From positions 1 through 35,364 of the forward strand of contig CALDUJ010000079.1 of the NCBI GenBank assembly GCA_937923735.1: DNA of 35,364 bases. Direction: 5' to 3'. Origin of the DNA: an uncultured Flavobacteriaceae bacterium (lineage in GTDB: Bacteria > Bacteroidota > Bacteroidia > Flavobacteriales > Flavobacteriaceae). The notes beneath the pieces were generated by a model. It did not search any database, was not told where the DNA came from, and worked only from the letters and a program-made list of their open reading frames with translations. Below are positions 15,293-22,707 of the stretch, piece by piece (the stretch's first letter is position 1; each line of letters starts with the position of its first letter). The position numbers and the translations under genes are program-made.

Positions 15293-15766
15293 ATGAGTAA
15301 AGTATCATACTACACAGCAGAAGGACTAAAAAAATTGAGAGAAGAATTAGCGCAACTTAAAGACGTAGAACGCGTTAAAGCTTCTAAAGCTATTGCGGAA
15401 GCCAGAGATAAAGGAGATTTGAGCGAAAATGCCGAATACGATGCCGCTAAAGAAGCGCAAGGCATGCTGGAGATGCGGATCTCTAAATTAGAAGACCAAC
15501 TTGCTGGAGCACGTTTAATAGATGAATCTCAACTAGACAACTCTAAGGTGTTAGTACTGTCTAAAGTGAAGATTAAAAATCAGACCAATGGCATGGAAAT
15601 GCTTTATACACTGGTTGCAGATGGTGAAGCTGATTTAACTTCTGGAAAAATATCAGTTAACTCTCCAATTGGGAAAGGTCTTCTGGGAAAGTCTGTTGGC
15701 GAAGTTGCCGAAATACAAGTGCCAAATGGTACAATGAAGTTTGATATAATAGAAATAAGCCGCTAA
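15293..15766 (+). CDS. greA: Transcription elongation factor GreA
   Basis: 157 residues, the normal GreA length. The N-terminal coiled coil (about 8-75) has the acidic tip ARDKGDLSENAEYDAAKE, whose conserved Asp and Glu are inserted into the RNA polymerase secondary channel to stimulate transcript cleavage in backtracked complexes. The C-terminal FKBP-like domain ends with SPIGKGLLGKSVGEVAEIQVP. A HIT protein gene follows 50 nt later, with a repeat between. The leader hairpin at 15243 suggests possible self-regulation. Confidence 0.97.
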   Translation: MSKVSYYTAEGLKKLREELAQLKDVERVKASKAIAEARDKGDLSENAEYDAAKEAQGMLEMRISKLEDQLAGARLIDESQLDNSKVLVLSKVKIKNQTNGMEMLYTLVADGEADLTSGKISVNSPIGKGLLGKSVGEVAEIQVPNGTMKFDIIEISR

Positions 15767-15768
15767 GT

Positions 15769-15795
15769 TGTCATTCTAGCGGAGACAAGAATCCA
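15769..15795. repeat. Degenerate palindromic intergenic repeat
   Basis: TGTCATTCTAGCGGAGACAAGAATCC resembles the flavobacterial repeat type that starts TGTCATTC and ends GAATC. GATTCTTG/TTCTAGC-type arms are imperfect, so this copy looks decayed. It fills the short gap between greA and the HIT gene. Confidence 0.45.
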
Positions 15796-15816
15796 CTTTT
15801 TCGGAAGAATATTGAG

Positions 15817-16206
15817 ATGAGTTCAATTTTTACAAAAATAATCAACGGAGAGATTCCATGCTACAAGGTAGCAGAGACGGATGATTTTTTGGCATTTCTG
15901 GATATTAACCCCAATGCAAAAGGACACACTCTTTGTATTCCTAAAAAAGAAGTAGACAAGATTTTCGATTTGGATGAAGAGACCTACAATGCATTGATGC
16001 AATTTTCAAGAAAGGTAGCTATAGCTATTGAGAAAGTGATTCCTTGTAAGCGCGTTGGAATGTCTGTTATTGGGTTGGAAGTCCCACATGTACATGTGCA
16101 TCTAATTCCGTTGAACTCTATGGAAGATGCTCGTTTTTTAAATAAAGAGAGTCTTACTAAGGAAGAGTTTGAAGTTACTGCTAAAGCAATAAGCAACGCC
16201 CTTTAA
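15817..16206 (+). CDS. HIT family protein
   Basis: 129 residues with the histidine triad HVHVHLIP (91-98), where H91, H93 and H95 form the nucleotide phosphate site, and the N-terminal signature FTKIINGEIPCYKV of the HINT branch. Such proteins hydrolyse nucleoside phosphoramidates or related adenylates in the cytoplasm. It follows greA by 50 nt and is probably cotranscribed with it, as in many flavobacteria. The stop directly abuts the end of the convergent zinc-ribbon gene. Confidence 0.93.
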   Translation: MSSIFTKIINGEIPCYKVAETDDFLAFLDINPNAKGHTLCIPKKEVDKIFDLDEETYNALMQFSRKVAIAIEKVIPCKRVGMSVIGLEVPHVHVHLIPLNSMEDARFLNKESLTKEEFEVTAKAISNAL

Positions 16207-16569
16207 TTACTTTAAACCTATTAGTTCAGGAAAGAAAACAGCTAAGATAATTGCAATTACTATCAAATCTATTACTATAAAAACTATCCAAGCGAGGCGC
16301 TTTAATTTTAAAGATGAAGGTTTAGGGCTGAATGCCTTTTTCTGATAATCGTAAACACGCTCGATATCGTCAGTCCAGCTTACAGGATAAATAGTTGTAT
16401 CGCATTTAGTACAAGCGAGTTCTTCAACAACATCATTTGTTATCGATTTATAAAATTGTGTTTCTTTAAATTTTTGCTTAAAAGTCAGGACTAACCCTTC
16501 TGTAGAATAGCATTCAGGGCAATTATTCTTGAGAGGAACTTCTTTTATTGTAATCAACTTTTCGCTCAT
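16207..16569 (-). CDS. Zinc-ribbon protein with C-terminal membrane helix
   Basis: 120 residues: a likely zinc ribbon formed by CPEC (18-21) and CTKC (53-56), then a linker and one transmembrane helix (IVFIVIDLIVIAIILAVFF, about 95-113), so the soluble domain probably faces the cytoplasm. I do not recognise a named family. It starts 9 nt after the histidine kinase stop and is likely cotranscribed with it, but is not a response regulator. Confidence 0.65.
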   Translation of the reverse strand: MSEKLITIKEVPLKNNCPECYSTEGLVLTFKQKFKETQFYKSITNDVVEELACTKCDTTIYPVSWTDDIERVYDYQKKAFSPKPSSLKLKRLAWIVFIVIDLIVIAIILAVFFPELIGLK

Positions 16570-16578
16570 AAATTTTAA

Positions 16579-17745
16579 TTATGTGATTCTTTTTAATGAA
16601 ATCTGCATAGTTGTGCCTTTACCTATTACTGATGATAATACTTTAATTCTTCCTTTATGATAATCTTGTATAATGCGTTTAGCAAGAGATAACCCTAATC
16701 CCCAGCCTCGTTTTTTACTAGTGTAACCAGGCTCAAAAACTTTACTAAAAAGATGCTTAGGTATCCCTTTTCCAGTGTCCGATATATTTATATGTACGTA
16801 TTTATCCGATGGAAAGATTTTAAGAGACAATTCTCCTTTTCCTTTCATGGCATCAATGGCATTTTTCACTAAATTCTCAATGGTCCAGCTAAAGAGTTGA
16901 GGATTCAATTCAGCAAAAATAGCACTGTTCGGAGTTTCTAATTTAAAATCAATGAGCTTTGAAGAGCGTGCTTTAAGGTAATTGTAAGATTCGATTGTTT
17001 CTTCAACAATATCTACTTTTTTTAGAGTAGGAACAGAGCCAACTTTAGAAAAACGCTCAGTTATGGTTTCAAGACGAGAGACATCTTTTTCAATTTCTTG
17101 TATATAATCAGGATTAACATTTTCACTTTTTAAAATTTCCGTCCAACCGATAAGCGAAGATAATGGTGTTCCAATCTGATGAGCAGTTTCCTTGGCCATA
17201 CCTGTCCATAGTTTGTTTTGCTCGGCATTCTTAGAACTTCTGTAAAAGAAATAGACGACTGCGGCGAAAAGAAAAGCAATGAGTAATAATGCTAGAGGGT
17301 AATACTTTAGTTTATTTAACAATTCAGAATTTCCATAATACACAGTATTTATTATCTCGTCATCAACTTTAATTGAAATTGGATTGTACTCATTTTCAAA
17401 TTTGATTAGCACTTTTCTCAAATAAATGGAATCCTCTAATTTTTTTTCTTGTTCTTGAGTCAAGTTCCTGCTGCTGTGATAATTTCCTTTTCCATCCACC
17501 AAAATCATTGGTGTAGTTGTATTGCTTTGAAGTATTTCAAGAGATAGATTACTAATGTCTTCTTCAAGGTCTGTACTTTTTAAAAGTTCAGGATAGGCAT
17601 AAGACCAATTACGCATTTTCGTGCGCTCTTCTTCTTTGAAACTTTGAAAAAATTGATAAGTATTCCACAAAATAAGAGATATGATAACAAATGATACAAA
17701 AATCATTAACCACCTGAAGGCATTCTTATTGCTGGTTAGCTGCAT
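16579..17745 (-). CDS. Membrane sensor histidine kinase
   Basis: 388 residues. Two transmembrane helices (about 12-30 and 146-168) bracket a periplasmic sensor region of about 115 residues. The phosphoacceptor box is KETAHQIGTPLSSLIGW, in which His is the autophosphorylation site; it is the HQIGTP variant frequent in Bacteroidota. N-box (ENLVKNAIDAM), G1 (DTGKGIP), F-box (FEPGYTSKKRG) and G2 (WGLGLSLAKRI) are intact, so it should be active. There is no response regulator within the window. Divergent from the flavin reductase gene. Confidence 0.9.
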   Translation of the reverse strand: MQLTSNKNAFRWLMIFVSFVIISLILWNTYQFFQSFKEEERTKMRNWSYAYPELLKSTDLEEDISNLSLEILQSNTTTPMILVDGKGNYHSSRNLTQEQEKKLEDSIYLRKVLIKFENEYNPISIKVDDEIINTVYYGNSELLNKLKYYPLALLLIAFLFAAVVYFFYRSSKNAEQNKLWTGMAKETAHQIGTPLSSLIGWTEILKSENVNPDYIQEIEKDVSRLETITERFSKVGSVPTLKKVDIVEETIESYNYLKARSSKLIDFKLETPNSAIFAELNPQLFSWTIENLVKNAIDAMKGKGELSLKIFPSDKYVHINISDTGKGIPKHLFSKVFEPGYTSKKRGWGLGLSLAKRIIQDYHKGRIKVLSSVIGKGTTMQISLKRIT

Positions 17746-17846
17746 TTAGTTTAGCAATTTTTAATAGTCCTAAATATAATGCAATATTGTTAATATTATT
17801 GTTCGCCTATGGTATGAAATCGTTTTTAGGTGAATAGCATATTGGT

Positions 17847-17854
17847 TACCTTTG
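17847..17854 (+). promoter_or_regulatory. -7 element of the flavin reductase gene promoter
   Basis: TACCTTTG, exact TAnnTTTG match, with a T-rich TTTTT at 17823-17827 near the -33 position. It gives a leader of about 13 nt before the ATG at 17874. Confidence 0.5.
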
Positions 17855-17873
17855 GCAAAATCAATTTTTTTCG

Positions 17874-18743
17874 ATGGCATCGTTTGTCCCTCAAGACATT
17901 TCAACAGGAAAATTACATGGATTGTTGCTAAGTGCAGTAGCACCAAGACCTATTGCTTTAGCGAGCACAATAGATGCTAATGGTAATGCTAATTTGTCGC
18001 CATTTAGTTTCTTTAATGTGTTTAGTGCCAATCCACCAATTATGGTGTTTTCTCCAGCTAGAAGAGTGCGTAATAACACAACAAAACATACACTTGAAAA
18101 TGCTGAGGAAACCGGAGAAGTCGTTATTAATGTGGTTAATTATGACATTGTACATCAAATGTCATTAAGTAGCACAGAATATCCTGAGGGTGTAAATGAA
18201 TTTAAAAAAGCTGGTTTGACAATGCAGGCATCTGATTTGGTAAAACCTTTTCGCGTTGCTGAATCGCCAGTGCAATTTGAATGTAAAGTAAATGAGATTG
18301 TTAAATTAGGAAATGAAGGAGGTGCTGGTAATTTAATTATTTGCAAAGTTGTTAAACTTCATATAGATGACGATTGTTTGGATGATGCAGAGCAAATAGA
18401 TCAAGAAAAATTAGATTTGGTAGCAAGAGCTGGAGGCAGTTATTATAGTCGTGCAAGAAATGGGTTCTTCGAAATTCCGAAGCCATTATCTACTTTAGGA
18501 ATTGGTGTTGATAATATGCCAGAGCATGTAAGAAATAGTATGATTTTAACTGGAAACGATTTAGGAATGCTAGCAAATGTAGGGACATTACCTACAAAAA
18601 AAGAGGTGGCAACTTTCATAACAGAAATTGAAAACAAATATCCGCAACTAATTGATGCATCTCAAAGAACAAAACATAAAAAAGCAAAGGATTATCTGAG
18701 CTATGGGGATATAGATAGTGCATGGAAATTATTGCTTTCATGA
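17874..18743 (+). CDS. Flavin reductase family protein (FMN-binding split barrel)
   Basis: 289 residues. The N-terminal 200 residues have the flavin reductase/flavoredoxin signatures: LLSAVAPRPIALASTID, NLSPFSFFNVFSANPPIMVFSPAR, ETGEVVINVVNYD and VQFECKV, with the FMN-binding SPFSFF region. The remainder (about 200-289) is a helical extension seen in longer members. Such proteins bind FMN and reduce flavins or act in oxidoreductase pairs; the partner is not evident here. It has its own promoter and is followed by a palindromic repeat. Confidence 0.88.
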   Translation: MASFVPQDISTGKLHGLLLSAVAPRPIALASTIDANGNANLSPFSFFNVFSANPPIMVFSPARRVRNNTTKHTLENAEETGEVVINVVNYDIVHQMSLSSTEYPEGVNEFKKAGLTMQASDLVKPFRVAESPVQFECKVNEIVKLGNEGGAGNLIICKVVKLHIDDDCLDDAEQIDQEKLDLVARAGGSYYSRARNGFFEIPKPLSTLGIGVDNMPEHVRNSMILTGNDLGMLANVGTLPTKKEVATFITEIENKYPQLIDASQRTKHKKAKDYLSYGDIDSAWKLLLS

Positions 18744-18760
18744 TTAAAAATAACAAAATC

Positions 18761-18796
18761 TGTCACTTCGAGCGGAGTCGAGAAGTCGATATGACA
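18761..18796. repeat. Palindromic intergenic repeat (TGTCACTTCGAGCGGAG type)
   Basis: Starts TGTCACTTCGAGCGGAG, contains AGTCGAGAAGTCG and ends TGACA, so the outer TGTCA/TGACA and the inner CTTCGA/TCGAGAAG form inverted arms. This is a familiar dispersed repeat type in Bacteroidota. It lies between the flavin reductase and DUF3127 genes. Confidence 0.6.
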
Positions 18797-18834
18797 CGTA
18801 AAATAATAGATTAAATAAACAACAATAATAAACA

Positions 18835-19209
18835 ATGGAAATCCAGGGAAAAGTAAAAATGATTGGTGAAACTCAGACATTCGGTAGTAATGGGTTTAGA
18901 AAAAGAGAAATAGTAGTAACAACTGAAGAGCAATACCCTCAGCACATCATGGTAGAATTTGTGCAAGACAAAACGGAATTGCTTAACAGCTATCAAGTAG
19001 GTCAGGATGTGAAGATTAGTATTAATCTACGTGGACGCGAATGGGTTAATCCACAAGGCGAGACCAAGTACTTTAACTCTATTCAAGGATGGAGAATTGA
19101 GAATTTAACTGAAGCAACGCCTGAAGGTGTACCACCTGTTCCTCCAGCAGAAGCTTTTGAACCTGCAACTGACTTAAATGAGGAAGATCATGACGATTTA
19201 CCATTTTAA
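18835..19209 (+). CDS. DUF3127 protein, SSB-like OB fold with acidic tail
   Basis: 124 residues. The first 90 have an OB-fold-like pattern (MEIQGKVKMIGETQTFG, RKREIVVTTEEQY, VSINLRGREWVNPQGETKYF-type strands), recognised as the Bacteroidota family DUF3127. The C-terminus is a Pro-rich linker followed by an acidic tail ending DDLPF, much like the last residues of bacterial SSB (DDIPF), which recruit repair and replication proteins. A single-stranded nucleic-acid binding role is therefore likely but inferred. A terminator follows. Confidence 0.8.
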   Translation: MEIQGKVKMIGETQTFGSNGFRKREIVVTTEEQYPQHIMVEFVQDKTELLNSYQVGQDVKISINLRGREWVNPQGETKYFNSIQGWRIENLTEATPEGVPPVPPAEAFEPATDLNEEDHDDLPF

Positions 19210-19233
19210 ATAATTATAAACTAAAGATAATTT

Positions 19234-19274
19234 AGGCCTGTTGTGTTTTGAAAACTTGACAGGTCTTTGTTTTT
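19234..19274 (+). terminator. Terminator after the DUF3127 gene
   Basis: AGGCCTGT (19234-19241) pairs with ACAGGTCT (19259-19266), one G-U. An inner GTTTT/AAAAC hairpin (19245-19255) extends it. It is followed by TTTG TTTTT, 24 nt after the stop. Confidence 0.7.
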
Positions 19275-19290
19275 AATAGAGTTTTGAATG

Positions 19291-19320
19291 AAAAAAGCCC
19301 TTCTCAGAGAGAAAGGCCTT
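19291..19320 (-). terminator. Second hairpin, terminator-like on the minus strand
   Basis: AAGCCCTTCTC (19295-19305) and GAGAAAGGCCTT (19309-19320) pair with one bulge and one mismatch. On the minus strand the structure ends in GGGCTTTTTT. No minus-strand gene precedes it, so it might end an unannotated minus-strand RNA or simply form a back-to-back barrier. Confidence 0.4.
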
Positions 19321-19333
19321 AATACTGTGGTTT

Positions 19334-19341
19334 TAGGTTTG
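19334..19341 (+). promoter_or_regulatory. Candidate -7 element for aat
   Basis: TAGGTTTG, exact TAnnTTTG match, 146 nt upstream of the aat ATG. It predicts an unusually long leader of about 140 nt that contains a 13-codon ORF (ATG at 19371). Confidence 0.35.
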
Positions 19342-19486
19342 ACCTCTACAAACAAACTCAAAAAAAAGCAATGATGAACAAAAATTTATTTCATAAAGGT
19401 CAATGCAAATATTGATAAAAATTATGGATTTTCAAAGGAATTAAGGGGCTTTAACATGTTAAACCACTCAAACGTTTAAGAAAAAG

Positions 19487-20119
19487 ATGCACTATTTAGA
19501 TAAAAGTATATGGTTTCCTGATGTAGATACTGCAACAGAAGATGGTTTGTTAGCAATAGGAGGAGACTTGTCTATAAAGCGCTTAGTATATGCATACAAA
19601 CGAGGTGTTTTTCCTTGGTTTGAAGATAATCAACCAATTTTATGGTGGTCACCAGACCCAAGAATGGTATTGTTTCCAGAAGAATTGAAAGTATCGAAGA
19701 GTATGAAACAAGTCCTTCGGAACTCTAATTTTATGGTCACCATAAATAAAGCATTTAAAGAAGTTATCAGAGAATGTTCTTTAGCTAAAAGAGAGGGACA
19801 ATCTGGGACATGGATAACTAAAGAAATGATAGATGCCTATACAAAACTATACGAACTCGGATATGCTAAATCTGTTGAGGTTTGGTTGGAGGATGAGTTG
19901 GTTGGCGGACTTTATGGCGTTGATTTGGGAGCGATATTTTGCGGTGAGAGTATGTTTGCTAGAGTGAGTAATGCGAGTAAGGTGGCTTTTATTACATTTC
20001 TGCAGAATTCGAATTACGTATTGGTTGATTGCCAAGTTTACACAGCGCATTTATCAAGTTTGGGAGCAAGAGAAATCCCAAGAAAAGAATTCATTCATTT
20101 GCTAACAGCTAACAGCTAA
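19487..20119 (+). CDS. aat: Leucyl/phenylalanyl-tRNA--protein transferase
   Basis: Adds Leu or Phe from aminoacyl-tRNA to the N-terminal Arg or Lys of proteins, creating an N-degron. The 210 residues carry the typical blocks FPDVDTATEDGLLAIGGDLS, GVFPWFEDNQPILWWSPDPR, and VEVWLEDELVGGLYGVDLG followed by FCGESMF. The C-terminal residues LLTANS are encoded by the first copies of a 7-bp tandem repeat, within which the stop codon also falls, so the natural end may have been altered. Convergent with tag, 10 bp away. Confidence 0.96.
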   Translation: MHYLDKSIWFPDVDTATEDGLLAIGGDLSIKRLVYAYKRGVFPWFEDNQPILWWSPDPRMVLFPEELKVSKSMKQVLRNSNFMVTINKAFKEVIRECSLAKREGQSGTWITKEMIDAYTKLYELGYAKSVEVWLEDELVGGLYGVDLGAIFCGESMFARVSNASKVAFITFLQNSNYVLVDCQVYTAHLSSLGAREIPRKEFIHLLTANS

Positions 20120-20132
20120 CAGCTAACAGCTA
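20101..20132. repeat. Heptanucleotide tandem repeat (GCTAACA)x4.6
   Basis: Four perfect copies of GCTAACA (20101-20128) plus GCTA. It spans the aat stop codon (20117-20119) and the tag stop codon (20130-20132) on the other strand. A change of one copy shifts the frame by one, though in-repeat stop codons limit the effect. Confidence 0.9.
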
Positions 20133-20693
20133 GACCTCATTATATCTAAAACAATTAATTTCATGATCATTTACCATGCCTGTTGCTTGCATATGCGCAT
20201 AAACCACTGTCGTTCCAACAAACTTAAAACCACGTTTTTTTAAATCCTTACTAAGTTTATCACTTAATGGCGTATTTGCAGGTGCATCTTTATAGTTTTT
20301 AAAAGCGTTTTTTATTGGCTTTCCGTCAGTAAAAGCCCATATGTATTTACTAAAACTTCCAAACTCGTCTTGAATTTTCATGAAGTTTTGAGCATTAGTT
20401 ATAGTAGCATTAATCTTTAATTTATTCCTTATAATGCCTTCATCCTGCAACAGACTATCTATTTTTTTCTGATTGTATTTAGCAATCTTTTTATAGTTAA
20501 ATCCATCAAAAGCTTTTCGGAAATTATCCCGTTTGCGCAAGACAGTAATCCAGCTCAAACCTGCTTGAAATGTTTCTAAAATCAAGAATTCAAAAAGAGT
20601 ATCATCATCGCGTACTGGAACGCCCCATTCTAAATCGTGATAGGCTTCATAAAGGTCGTCACCAATACACCATCCGCATCTGTGTTTTGTCAT
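20130..20693 (-). CDS. tag: DNA-3-methyladenine glycosylase I
   Basis: Excises 3-methyladenine from alkylated DNA as the first step of base excision repair. The 187 residues show RCGWC with C6, YHDLEWGVP with H19, and the C-terminal H177 and C181 (VNDHEINCF), matching the zinc-binding residues of Tag. LETFQAGLSWITVLRKR is the conserved substrate-pocket region. Length is normal. The gene converges on aat and its last codon lies in the tandem repeat. Confidence 0.96.
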   Translation of the reverse strand: MTKHRCGWCIGDDLYEAYHDLEWGVPVRDDDTLFEFLILETFQAGLSWITVLRKRDNFRKAFDGFNYKKIAKYNQKKIDSLLQDEGIIRNKLKINATITNAQNFMKIQDEFGSFSKYIWAFTDGKPIKNAFKNYKDAPANTPLSDKLSKDLKKRGFKFVGTTVVYAHMQATGMVNDHEINCFRYNEV

Positions 20694-20842
20694 ACTTATC
20701 TTATTTCAATATTACTAATCACTGAATTTTGCATAACCTTATTAAGAGCAATGACTGTAATCTGCCAAATGCACATTATGGGCTGTAAGGTTTAATAATT
20801 AATACTACTAAGTTACAGTACTTTGTTTAAATTTAGATTAAA

Positions 20843-21463
20843 ATGATGAGTGAATTGAAAGATAAAACCCTGCAGACCATAATTAAGGACAGCCTTAAAA
20901 AAAGCATGTCTTATACCGAGTATAGAAACTTAGTATCAGAATTAGTAGAAAACGAATCGACCACTGGCATAGAGCAAACAGAGGCTTTAATTAATTATAC
21001 AATGCTAAATGACCGACGTATGAAACGTTGGGATAAAACAGTTAAGGTATCTGAAGATATTATAAACACGGTTAAGGAATTTGGGAAGGATATTACATGG
21101 TTAGTATTAACTGAAAGTTGGTGCGGTGATGCGGCACATGTAATGCCTGTAATGAACAAGATTGCAGACTTGAATGAGAATATTGATTTTAAGGTTGTTC
21201 TGCGTGATGAGAATGAAGAACTCATGAGCGAATTTTTGACCAATGGAGGTAAATCTATTCCTAAACTAATCGCTATTGATAATACATCTGGTGACGTACT
21301 AAATTCTTACGGACCGAGACCTAGCATAGCGACTCAAATAGTTAATGATTATAAAAATGAACATGGTGCTTTAACACCTGAATTTAAAGAAGATTTACAA
21401 CGTTGGTATAATAAGGATAAAGGTCAAACGGCTATTCAAGATTTGTTGGACATGCTAAAGTGA
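20843..21463 (+). CDS. Thioredoxin-fold family protein with single active-site Cys
   Basis: 206 residues. The core strand WLVLTESWCGDAAHVMPVMNKIA (starting about residue 86) is a thioredoxin active-site region, but only one Cys (C94) remains: CGDA replaces CxxC. A cis-Pro-like GGKSIPKLIAID follows. No signal peptide, so cytoplasmic. Such monothiol proteins are common in flavobacteria; the substrate is unknown. ATGATG allows a start one codon later. Converges on the glutaredoxin-like gene, 7 bp apart. Confidence 0.82.
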   Translation: MMSELKDKTLQTIIKDSLKKSMSYTEYRNLVSELVENESTTGIEQTEALINYTMLNDRRMKRWDKTVKVSEDIINTVKEFGKDITWLVLTESWCGDAAHVMPVMNKIADLNENIDFKVVLRDENEELMSEFLTNGGKSIPKLIAIDNTSGDVLNSYGPRPSIATQIVNDYKNEHGALTPEFKEDLQRWYNKDKGQTAIQDLLDMLK

Positions 21464-21470
21464 TAGATTA

Positions 21471-21809
21471 CTAGTTCAAGGTTTTAAGAAATTCACCAAT
21501 ATCTCCCTGAGAATTGACCAGTTTTCCGTCAATAAATACAATTGGCATTCTAACACTTTGAGCCAAAACATTGTTTTGTCTTAACATTTGCCACATAAGC
21601 AAGTTGTTTTTCTTTATTGAAGTGTTTATTAGTTTGTAATCTATGTTATTTTCAGTCAAATAGTTAGTTGTATAAATACATCTTTTACATCCGTTTTTAT
21701 TAAAGATAACAATCCCTTTGTCAATATTTTCAATACTTGTCAACTCCTTTTCTTGAGAAAATACTGTAATTGAAAACAAAACTATTGATAAGACGACTAG
21801 CTTTTTCAT
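21471..21809 (-). CDS. Exported glutaredoxin-like protein
   Basis: 112 residues. A signal peptide (MKKLVVLSIVLFSITVFSQ) is followed by a glutaredoxin fold with dithiol motif CKRC (41-44, in FNKNGCKRCIYT) and the cis-Pro segment RMPIVFIDGKLV. It would act in the periplasm or envelope as a thiol-disulfide oxidoreductase, which is unusual for glutaredoxins, typically cytoplasmic. It follows the TonB-like gene by 40 nt on the same strand. Confidence 0.8.
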   Translation of the reverse strand: MKKLVVLSIVLFSITVFSQEKELTSIENIDKGIVIFNKNGCKRCIYTTNYLTENNIDYKLINTSIKKNNLLMWQMLRQNNVLAQSVRMPIVFIDGKLVNSQGDIGEFLKTLN

Positions 21810-21849
21810 AAACTAGTTAACAGTAAAAAACGCTTTTTATTTTGTTTGA

Positions 21850-22635
21850 TTAATTTTTCCCCTTAAAATAAAAGGTGACAGTTCCTATCTGGGAAGACTT
21901 TGAGGCATCAGAAGTAAAACGTGCTTCTTGAGCATATTCTAAAGCGTGATCCGTTAAACATTCATTGGTTGAAGATGATGCTGCCGTATTGATACTAGTA
22001 GCAGTTACACGTCCTAAATGATTTACGGTAATATTAACAACAATCTTTCCACCTACTTCACAGAGATATATTGGAATTGGATTGTTTCGCATTTTACGGT
22101 TTTTTAATGAGAACTGAATATTACTATTAGGATTGCTAGAGGAATAAGTGCCAGTTTTATCACTGGAATTATCACCGTTTGAAGCTTCAGCACGTCGTTT
22201 TGCAGAGCGCATGGCTAAGACATCACTTACTTTGTTATAGGCTGAGACTTCGTCACTGGAGATAGTATTGTCTTCTGCAGCTTGATTATTGGTGTTATCT
22301 AAGGTCTCTGCCTCGGTAGTTTCTGTAGTTTCAGTTTGCTTAGCATTTTCTTCAAAATCATCAATATCCAAGGTTTTAAAACTCTTCATCATCTTTTTGT
22401 AATCAGAGTCATTATTAAATGCTTGGTTAGTATTGTTACTTTCACTCGAAGTCAGTTGCTTTATTTTTTCTAATTCCTCGGCCATTTCTTCAATTGTCTC
22501 TGGCTCGACTTCATAATAGCTCTCAGCCATACGTTTTGCCTTCTTTACAAGAGACAAATTGAACACAGCAAGCACTATCGTAGAAGTAATTAGTGCAGTG
22601 ATAATTAGGGCCTTATGTCGTTCTATAAATTGCAT
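21850..22635 (-). CDS. TonB-like envelope protein
   Basis: 261 residues. A short cytoplasmic N-terminus is followed by one transmembrane helix (about 9-30), a long Glu/Thr/Asn-rich linker (about 38-165), and a C-terminal domain (about 175-261) with CEVGGKIVVNITVNHLGRVTAT and ending VTFYFKG. This is the layout of flavobacterial energy-transducer-like proteins related to TonB, which link the inner membrane to outer-membrane receptors. The linker lacks the usual Pro-Lys repeats. No exbBD genes are nearby, so partner complexes are unknown. Confidence 0.65.
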   Translation of the reverse strand: MQFIERHKALIITALITSTIVLAVFNLSLVKKAKRMAESYYEVEPETIEEMAEELEKIKQLTSSESNNTNQAFNNDSDYKKMMKSFKTLDIDDFEENAKQTETTETTEAETLDNTNNQAAEDNTISSDEVSAYNKVSDVLAMRSAKRRAEASNGDNSSDKTGTYSSSNPNSNIQFSLKNRKMRNNPIPIYLCEVGGKIVVNITVNHLGRVTATSINTAASSSTNECLTDHALEYAQEARFTSDASKSSQIGTVTFYFKGKN

Positions 22636-22641
22636 AGAGTT

Positions 22642-22665
22642 GCCAAAATAATAAAATTATTTGGC
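22642..22665. promoter_or_regulatory. Inverted repeat upstream of the TonB-like gene
   Basis: GCCAAAATAAT (22642-22652) and ATTATTTGGC (22656-22665) are inverted arms with one bulged A, 6 bp before the start at 22635. It could be an operator or a leader hairpin; no regulator is identified. Confidence 0.35.
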
Positions 22666-22707
22666 AGTTAGTGCTATATATACGCTAAAAGGGGTCTTAA
22701 AGGATGG

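Noticed and set aside
20101-20132. CRISPR-like array
   Set aside because: The unit is 7 bp with no spacers; it is a simple tandem repeat.
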